Shown here piece after piece: positions 8,452-16,570 of a stretch of 46,841 nt of DNA. Source of the stretch: an uncultured Pelagibacteraceae bacterium (lineage in GTDB: Bacteria > Pseudomonadota > Alphaproteobacteria > Pelagibacterales > Pelagibacteraceae); assembly GCA_902628965.1 (NCBI GenBank), contig CACOPB010000006.1:1-46841 (forward strand), in the 5' to 3' direction. Each line of letters opens with the position of its first letter. Positions within the stretch are counted from its first letter, which is position 1. The notes below the pieces were generated by a model. That model saw nothing but the letters and a program-made list of their open reading frames with translations. It ran no database searches and had not been told where the DNA came from. A program made the translations under genes and the position numbers.

Positions 8452-10151
8452 TTTTTTATTCTATGTTTGAAACTATCCCTTCTAAAACTGTATAATGCTT
8501 TTGGGTCTACATCAACATCTATCACAGATGGTTTATTTGATTTTATTGCTGCTCTTACAGCTTCGCTAATCTCAGAAATTTTTTTAACCTTAAAACCTTT
8601 TGCACCATAGAGTTTTGCAACCTTATCAAACGACGGACTAGTAATATCTGCACCTAAATATCTTTTACCAAAAAAATCTTTCTGATAAGCTTTTTCTGCT
8701 CCCCAGCTTTGATTGTTCATCACAATAGTTGTTGTATTAATTCCATATTCAACAGCAGTGCTTAATTCAGATATTGTCATTCCAAAGCCTCCATCACCCA
8801 TTAAACTTACAACTGTTTTTTTAGGTTTTGCTATTTTAACACCAAGACCACATGCGAAAGAAAATCCCACAAGGCCAAAATCTAATGGAGTAAATAAAGA
8901 GGGAGGATCGTAATATTCTAGAGCATCAGTTGCTTGCAGGCACAATGTTCCAGCATCTAATGTAATTGCAGAGTTTTTTGGAAGTACTCTTCTTAATTGT
9001 TTAAATAGACCATTGGGCTGAATAGGGAAATTTGGACCTAAATTTTCTTTATCTCTTTTTTGTAAATACTCGTTTCTTTCTTTTAAATATAAATTTGTCC
9101 AATTTTTTATATTCATTTTAATCTTATCTTTTTTAATTTGATCATAAAGTTGTTTAGTTGCAGTAGCAGCGTCGGCATGAATTTTAATGGTTGCAGGAAA
9201 ATATTTTCCAAGCATTTTTTTTTCAAGTTCTATTTGTATGATTTTTGCTTTTTTATTTATGTTTTCATAAGAATAAAAAGTTGAGTTAAATCCTAAACGT
9301 GTTCCAATTGCTAAAATAATGTCCGCATTCTTAACTAATCTTGAGGCAACAGGATTTCCTCTAGGACCCATTTGTCCTGCATTTAATTTATGTCCAAATG
9401 GAATTGCATCTCCATGACCTGCTGCTGTAACAATAGGCATGTTGCATAGTTCAGCTAATTTTAATACGTCTTTGTATTTAGAATTGTACTTAATTCCTGC
9501 ACCAACAATAATTACTGAGCATTTTGAAGCTTCAATTAATTTTGCAGCCTTTTTGATATTATCTTTATTACCTTTTTGTTTATTCTCATTTGTGAATGAT
9601 GGTTTTTTAGTATTGATATTATAAGAGTTTGATTCAGCTAATATATTTCTTGGTAAATTTATACAAACAGGTCCTCTCCTAGGTTTCATGGACAACTTGA
9701 ATGCATCACTCATTATATTTGGGATATTTTTTGAATTTTTTATAGTCCACGTTTTTTTTGTAATTGGTGAAAATAAAGACTGTTGATCTAAACCCTGAAA
9801 TGCATCCTCCATTTTATCTTTTGTTGAATAAGAACCTGCAATTGCAACCACTGGCGAAAAAGCTGCATTTGCTTGAGCAACTCCTGTAACTAAATTTGTA
9901 GCACCAGGTCCGTTTTGACCTGCAATAATTACACCATGTTTATTTGAAGCTCTTGCGTATCCGTCAGCCATATGAGTGCCTGTTCGTTCATCTCTTACCC
10001 CAATAAATTTTATACTCTTTTCATGATAAAGAGCATCAAACATTTCCATTGTTGCTGAACCAATGAGTCCAAAAACATGTCTTACTTTCTCTTTTTTTAA
10101 TGATTGAACAGCGGCCTGACCACCGCTAATTCTTTTTCGTTTTGTTTTCAC
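8448..10151 (-). CDS. Thiamine diphosphate-dependent enzyme, acetolactate-synthase-like
   Basis: The 567-residue protein has the three-domain layout of the AHAS/benzoylformate decarboxylase superfamily. The N-terminal Pyr domain carries the catalytic Glu in GVRDERTGTHMADGYA, a central domain follows (about 195-330), and the C-terminal PP domain has the GDG(25)NN cofactor motif, GDGGFGM to VMNNQSWG. It should cleave or ligate a 2-oxo acid. Start codon is GTG at 10151 in a GTGA overlap with the monooxygenase stop. There is no small regulatory subunit gene beside it, and its catabolic neighbours argue against valine/isoleucine synthesis. A decarboxylase or lyase of a 2-keto acid intermediate is my inference. 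Confidence 0.85.
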   Translation of the reverse strand: MKTKRKRISGGQAAVQSLKKEKVRHVFGLIGSATMEMFDALYHEKSIKFIGVRDERTGTHMADGYARASNKHGVIIAGQNGPGATNLVTGVAQANAAFSPVVAIAGSYSTKDKMEDAFQGLDQQSLFSPITKKTWTIKNSKNIPNIMSDAFKLSMKPRRGPVCINLPRNILAESNSYNINTKKPSFTNENKQKGNKDNIKKAAKLIEASKCSVIIVGAGIKYNSKYKDVLKLAELCNMPIVTAAGHGDAIPFGHKLNAGQMGPRGNPVASRLVKNADIILAIGTRLGFNSTFYSYENINKKAKIIQIELEKKMLGKYFPATIKIHADAATATKQLYDQIKKDKIKMNIKNWTNLYLKERNEYLQKRDKENLGPNFPIQPNGLFKQLRRVLPKNSAITLDAGTLCLQATDALEYYDPPSLFTPLDFGLVGFSFACGLGVKIAKPKKTVVSLMGDGGFGMTISELSTAVEYGINTTTIVMNNQSWGAEKAYQKDFFGKRYLGADITSPSFDKVAKLYGAKGFKVKKISEISEAVRAAIKSNKPSVIDVDVDPKALYSFRRDSFKHRIKK

Positions 10152-11317
10152 GAAACTTTTTTTACTTCAGTATCAAAATCATCCTTAAAGTGAGGCATAA
10201 CTTTTTCAGTGAAAAGTTTTATACTATTCATACAATCTTTATGTTTCACACCTGGAAAATTAGACCAAACTTGTAAATTTTGTAAATTAAGTTCAGATTT
10301 TAATTCATGAATTTTGTCTATTACATACTCTGGGGTTCCAAATAACATATTTCTTTTATGTAAAAATTCATAATTTAATAAATCTAATTTACCTTTTGTT
10401 TCAGGTAATTCCTCACCTGGATCCATATGATTTCCTAAACCTCTCCAATGACAAACCCATCTCATATAATTTACCATATGTTCACCAGCTTTTTCTTTTG
10501 CTTCTTCCATCGTGTCAGCAACAAACATATCTCTTACAAGAGACACCCCTTCTCCAAGAGGAACATTTTTTTTTGTAACCTCTGATCTTTTATTTTTATA
10601 AGATTCAAATCTTGCCTTTAAAGCCTTAACAGTCGGTATCCACATAATTACATTTATATTTTGTTCAGCAGCCCATTCTATTGACCTTATTCCATCTACA
10701 ACTTGATGAATTGGTGGGTGAGGATCTTGATATGGCTTAGGTAATACACTTATTTTTTTCATTGTATTATCTTCCATATTCATAAATTCTTCACTTGGCG
10801 GGCTCATATCATGTTGCCAAACATAATTTGGTGAAGGATAAGTATAAAACTCTCCCTCATGTTTAAAGAATTTTTCTGTCCAAGATTTTTTTAACACCTC
10901 TAATGTTTCTGCAAATAATCTAAAATTTTTTGCTTGGTCTTTTAAATCTGCTTCTTTATTTAAATTTATTGCTTCTCTTCCATACACACCTCTAGCAACT
11001 CCTACCTCAACTCTTCCCTTAGAAAGTTGGTCTAACGTGGCAATATCTTCAGCTAATCTTATTGGATTATGAAAAGTAATAACATTTGCAGCTTGACCAA
11101 TTCTAATATTTTTTGTTCTAGCAGCAGCATCTGCACCCATCATTAATGGATTTGTACAAGACTCCATTCCCTCATGATTGAAGTGATGTTCTGTAAACCA
11201 AATAGAATTCCATTTGTTTTGATCACAATACTCTGTGATTTCTTTAGTTTCATCTAATAGTTGATGATAAGGTTTGTGCGTCCAGTTTGTGGTATTACAA
11301 AAATAACCAAATTTCAT
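10148..11317 (-). CDS. LLM-class flavin-dependent monooxygenase
   Basis: This is a 389-residue bacterial-luciferase-like TIM-barrel protein. Family marks are WFTEHHFN after strand 2, GQAANVITFHNPIRLAEDIATLDQLSKGRVEVGVARG, and a C-terminal GTPEYVIDKI. Such enzymes use reduced flavin and oxygen to hydroxylate or cleave C-N, C-S or heterocyclic substrates. The ATG at 11317 is chosen because AAAGGAGG sits just upstream; an in-frame start 14 codons earlier lacks such a site and adds no family sequence. It is the first gene of the minus-strand operon and has a leader of roughly 100 bases. No flavin reductase gene is visible nearby, so reduced flavin must come from elsewhere. Confidence 0.87.
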   Translation of the reverse strand: MKFGYFCNTTNWTHKPYHQLLDETKEITEYCDQNKWNSIWFTEHHFNHEGMESCTNPLMMGADAAARTKNIRIGQAANVITFHNPIRLAEDIATLDQLSKGRVEVGVARGVYGREAINLNKEADLKDQAKNFRLFAETLEVLKKSWTEKFFKHEGEFYTYPSPNYVWQHDMSPPSEEFMNMEDNTMKKISVLPKPYQDPHPPIHQVVDGIRSIEWAAEQNINVIMWIPTVKALKARFESYKNKRSEVTKKNVPLGEGVSLVRDMFVADTMEEAKEKAGEHMVNYMRWVCHWRGLGNHMDPGEELPETKGKLDLLNYEFLHKRNMLFGTPEYVIDKIHELKSELNLQNLQVWSNFPGVKHKDCMNSIKLFTEKVMPHFKDDFDTEVKKVS

Positions 11318-11440
11318 AAAGCCTCCTTTAAAAGTTAATTTAAAGACGACCGATCCCACTTTCGTAAATCTTTGATTTAAACGACGAGTTATGTATCGCT
11401 TTATGTAATTATAATATCACTTTTTGAAAGAACTAGATAT
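11318..11440 (-). promoter_or_regulatory. Promoter and structured leader of the monooxygenase operon
   Basis: On the minus strand a TATAAT near 11407-11412 is a good -10 box without a clear -35. The presumed transcript leader of about 90 bases is richer in G and C than its surroundings. It contains complementary pieces (CGT..AAATC and GATTT.ACG, then CGA..TCG), so it could fold. I cannot match it to a known riboswitch. Confidence 0.4.
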
Positions 11441-12592
11441 CTAAAAAAGCTTTTTTTTATCAGTCCAGGGTCCTTTTTTTGTCTTAGGTAAAAACTTTTT
11501 TAGATCAAATAAGACTTTTTCGGACAATTTTCTATAGGTAGTAAGTTTTCCTCCATAAATATTTAATAGAGGTAATTTATTTATAATCTTTAGATCAAAA
11601 ACATAATCTCTAGTAACTTTTGAAGCTGTATTAAAATCTTCAATTAGGGGTCTTACTCCTGAATATGTATCAACGATATCTTTTTTACTAATCTCATTAT
11701 TTAAATAATTATTCACTGACTTAATCAAATATCCAATTTCTTTTTTTGATATTCCTTGATTTTCAGGAGATTTAACTTCTATTTCAGTAGTTCCGATTAA
11801 CGAAAATTTTCTCTTATAAGGTATTACGAATATTATTCTTTTGTCAGTATTTTGAAACGTGAAAGCTACATCAGCTTTATATAATTTTTTTGTAATAATA
11901 TGACTTCCTTTTACTAGTCTAATTTTTTTCTTGGATGTAATTTTAATATTTTTATGCAACGTTTCATTTATCCATGGTCCGGATGCATTAATTAAAATTT
12001 TTGATTTTATTTTTTTCCCATCTTGGAGAGTAATGATCCACTGATTATCAATAATTTTAGCTTTTTTAACCTTGTTGTATTCAAGTATTTTCGCTTTATT
12101 TTTTTTCGCATCTTTAATATTTAACTTTGTTAATTTTTTATCATCAATTTGTATATCAAAATACCTAAATCCAGTTTTATATTCCTCTTTAAGTATATTA
12201 GGAAAATTTTTTTTTAGATCTATAGTTTTTGATTTTGGTATTTTGCTTTTACCACCTAGATTGTCGTAAAGAAATAAACCAATTTTAATTAACCAAGCTG
12301 GTCTAATTTTATCAACATAAGGAATAATAAATGGAACAGGTTTTGAAATAGATTTAGCTATTTTGTAAACTATTTCTCTTTCTTTGAGAGACTCTCTTAC
12401 CAGTTTAAATTCATAATTTTCTAAATAACGAAGACCACCATGTATTAATTTTGTAGACCATGATGAAGTTGCTCCTCCAATCTCTCCTTTGTCGGCCAAG
12501 CAAACGGATAAGCCTCTACCCGCTGCATCTCTTGCTATACCAGCGCCATTAATACCACCACCTATTATAAATAAATCAAATACTTTAGACAT
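11441..12592 (-). CDS. glpD: Glycerol-3-phosphate dehydrogenase, short form lacking the C-terminal domain
   Basis: The FAD-binding IIGGGINGAGIARDAAGRGLS, the GATSSWSTKLIHGGLRYLE motif and the later GGKLTTYRKLSE motif identify a GlpD-type FAD-dependent sn-glycerol-3-phosphate dehydrogenase. It would feed dihydroxyacetone phosphate to central metabolism and electrons to quinone at the inner membrane. The protein is 383 residues, whereas E. coli GlpD is about 500: it stops right after the GPWT motif, so the helical C-terminal domain (DAO_C) is absent. Neither of the other two frames downstream encodes that domain. It sits about 15 kb from the ugp transport genes, which would supply its substrate. 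No glpK, glpF or glpR is near. Confidence 0.88.
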   Translation of the reverse strand: MSKVFDLFIIGGGINGAGIARDAAGRGLSVCLADKGEIGGATSSWSTKLIHGGLRYLENYEFKLVRESLKEREIVYKIAKSISKPVPFIIPYVDKIRPAWLIKIGLFLYDNLGGKSKIPKSKTIDLKKNFPNILKEEYKTGFRYFDIQIDDKKLTKLNIKDAKKNKAKILEYNKVKKAKIIDNQWIITLQDGKKIKSKILINASGPWINETLHKNIKITSKKKIRLVKGSHIITKKLYKADVAFTFQNTDKRIIFVIPYKRKFSLIGTTEIEVKSPENQGISKKEIGYLIKSVNNYLNNEISKKDIVDTYSGVRPLIEDFNTASKVTRDYVFDLKIINKLPLLNIYGGKLTTYRKLSEKVLFDLKKFLPKTKKGPWTDKKKLF

Positions 12593-12649
12593 TTAAATAA
12601 TAAATTGTTTATAAAATGTAATTATAATTTTTCAATGACTTAAAATATT

Positions 12650-13618
12650 TTAACGCTGGTATTCAACAAATTTTTTTAGAGATTGATTTAGAAATTTTTC
12701 ATAAATTTGACCAGAGTTTGAATATTTTCTACAATTCAGGAATGATTTATTCATTTTAAAGTCGTATGAGGGCTCAAAAAAAAATGGAATAGAGAGTCTC
12801 TTACTTTTGTTCCACAATACTCTATGGTTTGTTGCTTTAAATTTACCTTTACTTAAAAACTCTAGAGCTCGACCTGTATTTACTACTAAAGCTTTTTTGT
12901 TAAATGGTACATCATACCATTTCTTTGTTTTTCTATTCTGTACTTGAAGACCGCCTTTTCCATCTTGATACAGAACAGTAAATATTCCACTATCAACATG
13001 AGTTTCACATCCAAGTGCTACACCATCTTGTTTAGATATTTCGACTGGATTAGTTTGATTAGGATAATAGTTAAATCTCAAAGTACTTAGTGTCTTTAAC
13101 CTTGAAAAAGCTTTAATTGAAATATTTGGATTTTTTTTATTCAGTTTGATTATACTTTTAAACAATGTTTCACTTAAAAAATAAATATTATCAAAGTACT
13201 TATTTAAAGTACGAATTGAACTTTTGTTAAAACACTTAGCAAGATTAATATATTCTATATATTGATTTTTTAATTTATTTGAAAAACTTTTAGTCACTTT
13301 TAAATCTCCAATATCCAAGCCCTCTTTACCATTAACATCATTTGGAAAGTAACCTCTATAAAGATTTTTATTTTTTTTATTCCATTTTTTCGGTGATAGT
13401 TTTCTTTTTTTATTATTTGGTAAATTAAAGAAGTTATTTCCAACCTCACATATTTTTTTAATTTCTTTCAAATTAAGCCCATGACCTGTAACTTGAAAAA
13501 AACCAACATTGACACAAGCTTTTTCGATTTCTTTGATTGTTTTAGATGCAACTTGAGTATCAAAATTATTTTTAATAAGTGAGGAAATATCAATTGTTGG
13601 TATATAATTTTTTGTCAT
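12650..13618 (-). CDS. Fe(II)/2-oxoglutarate oxygenase, isopenicillin N synthase type
   Basis: The 322-residue protein has an N-terminal DIOX_N-like part (residues 5-120; GFFQVTGHGL near 39) and a C-terminal jelly roll. The iron ligands are visible as His207 and Asp209 in THVDSG and His265 in ATNHR, and the 2OG-anchoring RxS is Arg274/Ser276 in KRLSIPFFFEP. It should hydroxylate or desaturate a small molecule in the cytoplasm; substrate unknown. Its ATG overlaps the stop of the upstream EamA permease by four bases, so the three minus-strand genes 15519-12650 form one operon. Lysine and asparagine content is high, as expected from AT bias. Confidence 0.85.
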   Translation of the reverse strand: MTKNYIPTIDISSLIKNNFDTQVASKTIKEIEKACVNVGFFQVTGHGLNLKEIKKICEVGNNFFNLPNNKKRKLSPKKWNKKNKNLYRGYFPNDVNGKEGLDIGDLKVTKSFSNKLKNQYIEYINLAKCFNKSSIRTLNKYFDNIYFLSETLFKSIIKLNKKNPNISIKAFSRLKTLSTLRFNYYPNQTNPVEISKQDGVALGCETHVDSGIFTVLYQDGKGGLQVQNRKTKKWYDVPFNKKALVVNTGRALEFLSKGKFKATNHRVLWNKSKRLSIPFFFEPSYDFKMNKSFLNCRKYSNSGQIYEKFLNQSLKKFVEYQR

Positions 13619-14568
13619 CTTCTTACTGGAGTTTCTGTTGCAATGTATTGATCTCTAGCCTTTTCTCTAAAGTATATATAAATTCCAGCAGCTATAATAC
13701 ACGCAACTCCAAAAAATGTTCTACCCGATGGAATCTCATTGAATAAAAAATATCCAGGTATCATTGACATAATAATTAATGAGTATTCAAATAGAGAAAC
13801 TACAGAAGGTGAAGCGACAATGTAAGCTGAAAATATACAGAGAAAAGCTATCGAGGCGACAAAACCAAAAAATAAGATAAATTTCCATGTATATTCAATG
13901 TTTGAAAACCACTCTCTGAAAATAAACTGTGTGGTTGGATCAAAGTCTGAGTTATTTAATTGTCCATTCCCCATAAACAAATATATAAGACCACATAAAA
14001 TTAGTGCTATTAAGTAAAAATAAAATAGTTGAGTATTTACATCGTCTTTATCAGATGTGTATTTAGTTATTGTCATGGATGCGGCATAAAAAAATGCACA
14101 TAATACTGGAAGCAAACTTTTATATTCAAAATCAGAAAAGTTTGGATCAAGCACAATAAAAACTCCCGCAAAACCAAATACAATTGCTGACCATCTTCTT
14201 ATCCCGATAAACTCTTTCAAAAAAAATTTAGCAAAAATAGATACAAAAAAAGGACAAGAAAAAAATAGAGCATTTGCCGTTGCTAAGGGCATATAAGTAA
14301 GAGAAATAAAGAAAGCTGAAAATGCTAAAAAGTGAAGAACTACTCTTACAATTGTTAAAATAGGATAATAAGTTTTTAATGAAACTTTTTGTTTTCTAAA
14401 TTTTATGTAACTAAAAAGCAAAACAGCTGCAACAAAATATCTTCCAAAAAAAATCTCATAAAGAGAGGATTTTTCAAAAATATATTTAATTAAAGAGTCT
14501 TGCATCGCAAATAAAGTCATCGCAATGATAATTAAAAATATACCTTTTGAATTATTATCTCTTGTCAT
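13615..14568 (-). CDS. EamA-family (DMT) permease, second of a tandem pair
   Basis: A 317-residue protein with about ten hydrophobic segments in two EamA repeats (roughly 10-140 and 155-300). The LKEFIGIRRWSAIVFGFAGVFIVLDPNF stretch is typical of drug/metabolite transporters. It is clearly paralogous to the gene directly upstream (14569-15519): both share MTIT/MIIIKKTSDKD, QFIFREWF and ASPSVVSLFEYS/ASPSVVSPFEYS segments and the IATE C-terminal signature. The stop of the first and the start of the second touch without a gap. Substrate unknown; it may export or import the substrate or product of the adjacent oxygenase. Confidence 0.88.
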   Translation of the reverse strand: MTRDNNSKGIFLIIIAMTLFAMQDSLIKYIFEKSSLYEIFFGRYFVAAVLLFSYIKFRKQKVSLKTYYPILTIVRVVLHFLAFSAFFISLTYMPLATANALFFSCPFFVSIFAKFFLKEFIGIRRWSAIVFGFAGVFIVLDPNFSDFEYKSLLPVLCAFFYAASMTITKYTSDKDDVNTQLFYFYLIALILCGLIYLFMGNGQLNNSDFDPTTQFIFREWFSNIEYTWKFILFFGFVASIAFLCIFSAYIVASPSVVSLFEYSLIIMSMIPGYFLFNEIPSGRTFFGVACIIAAGIYIYFREKARDQYIATETPVRR

Positions 14569-15519
14569 TTATCTTAGAGGTTTTTCTGTAGCAATTGATT
14601 GATTTTGTACTTTTTCACGCATAAAAATATAAATTCCACTTGATACAATTATTAAAATTCCAATTATTGTGTTTAAAGAAGGTATTTCATCGAAATATAG
14701 CCATCCTACTAATGGGGACCAAAATAATATTGAATATTCAAAAGGTGAAACTACAGAAGGAGAAGCTATGCTGTAAGCTGTAAATAAAAAAAAGAAAGCA
14801 ATAGTAGCTGTAACACCAGTTGCAGTCATTAATAAGATATTGGAATTAAAATTAACAAACCATTCTCTAAATATAAATTGAGAAGCTGGATGATTAAAAG
14901 TGTTGTATTGACCGTCACCAATAACAAAATAGAAAATTATACTTAGAATAATTGCACCAATATAAAATGTAAAAGTTTGGGTATAAACGCTATCCTTATC
15001 AGATGTTTTTTTTATAATTATCATAGATAATGAATAACAAAACGCACATAAAATAGGTAATAAACTTAAATAGTTAAAATTACTGAAATCAGGATTTAAT
15101 GTCACATAAACACCAATAAATCCCACAACCACAGCAGACCATCTTCTTAATCCTATTTCTTCTTTTAAAAAAAAATGAGCAAATATTGTAATTAAAAATG
15201 GAGTAACAAAAAATAAAGCTGTAGCAGTTCCAAGCGGTAACACAGTCAAAGAAACATAAAAAGAACTAAAACCAAAGAAAAAAAGTATTACACGGGTAAA
15301 AGTTAAAAGAGGATATTGGCTTTTAAATACTATTGGTTTTTTTGTAATTATTAAAAATAATAAAATAAGCACAAAACTTACTACTGTCCTTACTAAGTAA
15401 ACTTCATAAAGTGAAACAAAATTATAAATATGCTTCATAATTCCATCCTGTACAGAAAAAACCATCATGGCAATTAATATGAAAGCTATTCCTTTAGGAT
15501 TATTATTTGGAGTACTCAT
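14569..15519 (-). CDS. EamA-family (DMT) permease, first of a tandem pair
   Basis: A 316-residue integral membrane protein with two EamA repeats and ten predicted helices. The family stretch LKEEIGLRRWSAVVVGFIGVYVTLNPDF lies at the end of the first repeat. It heads a three-gene minus-strand operon (two EamA permeases, then the IPNS-type oxygenase) and is divergent from the ureohydrolase at 15583 across a 63-base promoter region. High similarity to its downstream neighbour shows a local tandem duplication followed by divergence. S-adenosylmethionine or amino acid transport is known for some relatives, but nothing in the sequence decides the substrate here. Confidence 0.88.
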   Translation of the reverse strand: MSTPNNNPKGIAFILIAMMVFSVQDGIMKHIYNFVSLYEVYLVRTVVSFVLILLFLIITKKPIVFKSQYPLLTFTRVILFFFGFSSFYVSLTVLPLGTATALFFVTPFLITIFAHFFLKEEIGLRRWSAVVVGFIGVYVTLNPDFSNFNYLSLLPILCAFCYSLSMIIIKKTSDKDSVYTQTFTFYIGAIILSIIFYFVIGDGQYNTFNHPASQFIFREWFVNFNSNILLMTATGVTATIAFFFLFTAYSIASPSVVSPFEYSILFWSPLVGWLYFDEIPSLNTIIGILIIVSSGIYIFMREKVQNQSIATEKPLR

Positions 15520-15582
15520 TGATGACCTATATCAAAAAAGAATATGTTTTTAAATTTATTAAATTTATGACATATTCATTAT

Positions 15583-16569
15583 ATGAGTTCAGATGAAGAT
15601 AAGATAATGATGGAAACCCTTTATTGGTGGGGTATTCCAACTTTATTTAGATGTAAAAATGATCCTGAACCAAAGAACTGCGATATAGCATTAGTTGGTG
15701 TTCCACATAGCACAGGAAATGGCACAACAGAAAGAGATCAACATCTAGGTCCAAGGGCAGTTAGAAATATTTCTGCAATGTTAAAACGCTCACACTTTGA
15801 TTATAAAATTGATCCTTGGAAAGAGAATAAAATTCATGATTTAGGCGATGTTCCTTTCCCAGAAGCAAATAATAATGAAAAATGTATTGAGAGAATTTCA
15901 GCTTTTTATAATCAAATTGAAGAGGCAGAAAAACCAGTTGTATCAATAGGAGGAGACCATTCTATAACAGGTGGAATTGTACAAAGTTTAGCAAAAAAAA
16001 ATTCAAAACTTACAAAAGGTAAAAAAATAACTTTCGTTCATTTCGATGCTCATACAGATTGTTTTGAAAAATTAGATCATTTTCTTGGTGCAAAAAAATC
16101 TGCTGCACATTGGGCTTCTTACTTAGTTAAACAAGGAAACGTTGATCCACATACAAGTACTCAAATTGGTATAAGAGGAAATCCAAGAACTTTAGATTGG
16201 CTTCAAGCTAGTTACGATGTTGGTTATCAAGTAATAACAATGGATGAGTATAGAGAATGGGGTCACGAAAAATGTGCGAAAATGATTTTAGATAGACTAG
16301 GGGATAATCCAATTTATATAACTTTTGATTTAGATTGTTTAGATCCATCGGTTGCACCAGGTGTTGCGAACATTGAACCAGCATACAAAGGATTTAATAT
16401 GGATGAGGCTAGAAAACTCCTTCAGTCCTTGAAAGGAAAAAATATAATTGGTGGTGATGTAGTTTGTTTAATGCCAACTAAAGATAGCCCAAATCAAATA
16501 ACAGCTATGGTAGCAGCATCAATAATGTTTGAAATTATTTGTTTGATATCTGTTTTTCGTAATAAATAG
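15583..16569 (+). CDS. Ureohydrolase (agmatinase/arginase family), atypical substrate loops
   Basis: All six Mn ligands of the ureohydrolase fold are visible in the 328-residue protein: His126 (GGDHS), Asp155, His157 and Asp159 (FDAHTD), Asp249 and Asp251 (DLDCLDPS). It should hydrolyse a guanidino compound to urea plus an amine. However, the loop usually reading GTGTPEPGG after the last motif is VANIEPAYKG here (261-270), and the SHG..FR region after the HTD motif reads FLGAKKSAAH. Agmatine or arginine is therefore not assured; guanidinobutyrate, guanidine or another substrate is possible. The ATG lacks a ribosome site and follows close to an AT-rich -10, so a short or absent leader is likely. 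It converges on the GMC gene with a one-base gap. Confidence 0.82.
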   Translation: MSSDEDKIMMETLYWWGIPTLFRCKNDPEPKNCDIALVGVPHSTGNGTTERDQHLGPRAVRNISAMLKRSHFDYKIDPWKENKIHDLGDVPFPEANNNEKCIERISAFYNQIEEAEKPVVSIGGDHSITGGIVQSLAKKNSKLTKGKKITFVHFDAHTDCFEKLDHFLGAKKSAAHWASYLVKQGNVDPHTSTQIGIRGNPRTLDWLQASYDVGYQVITMDEYREWGHEKCAKMILDRLGDNPIYITFDLDCLDPSVAPGVANIEPAYKGFNMDEARKLLQSLKGKNIIGGDVVCLMPTKDSPNQITAMVAASIMFEIICLISVFRNK

Positions 16570-16570
16570 T

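Noticed and set aside
8448..10151. IlvB (acetolactate synthase) for branched-chain amino acid synthesis
   Set aside because: No IlvH-type small subunit or ilvC follows; the gene is inside an oxidative catabolic operon.
11318..11359. 14-codon N-terminal extension of the flavin monooxygenase
   Set aside because: The AAAGGAGG site lies just before the internal ATG at 11317, and the extension would itself encode that site; the family starts at MKFGYF.
11405..11450. Frameshift in glpD as the cause of its short length
   Set aside because: Reading the two other frames past the A8 run gives stops within a few to about 17 codons and no C-terminal domain sequence, and only about 120 bases remain before the next gene.
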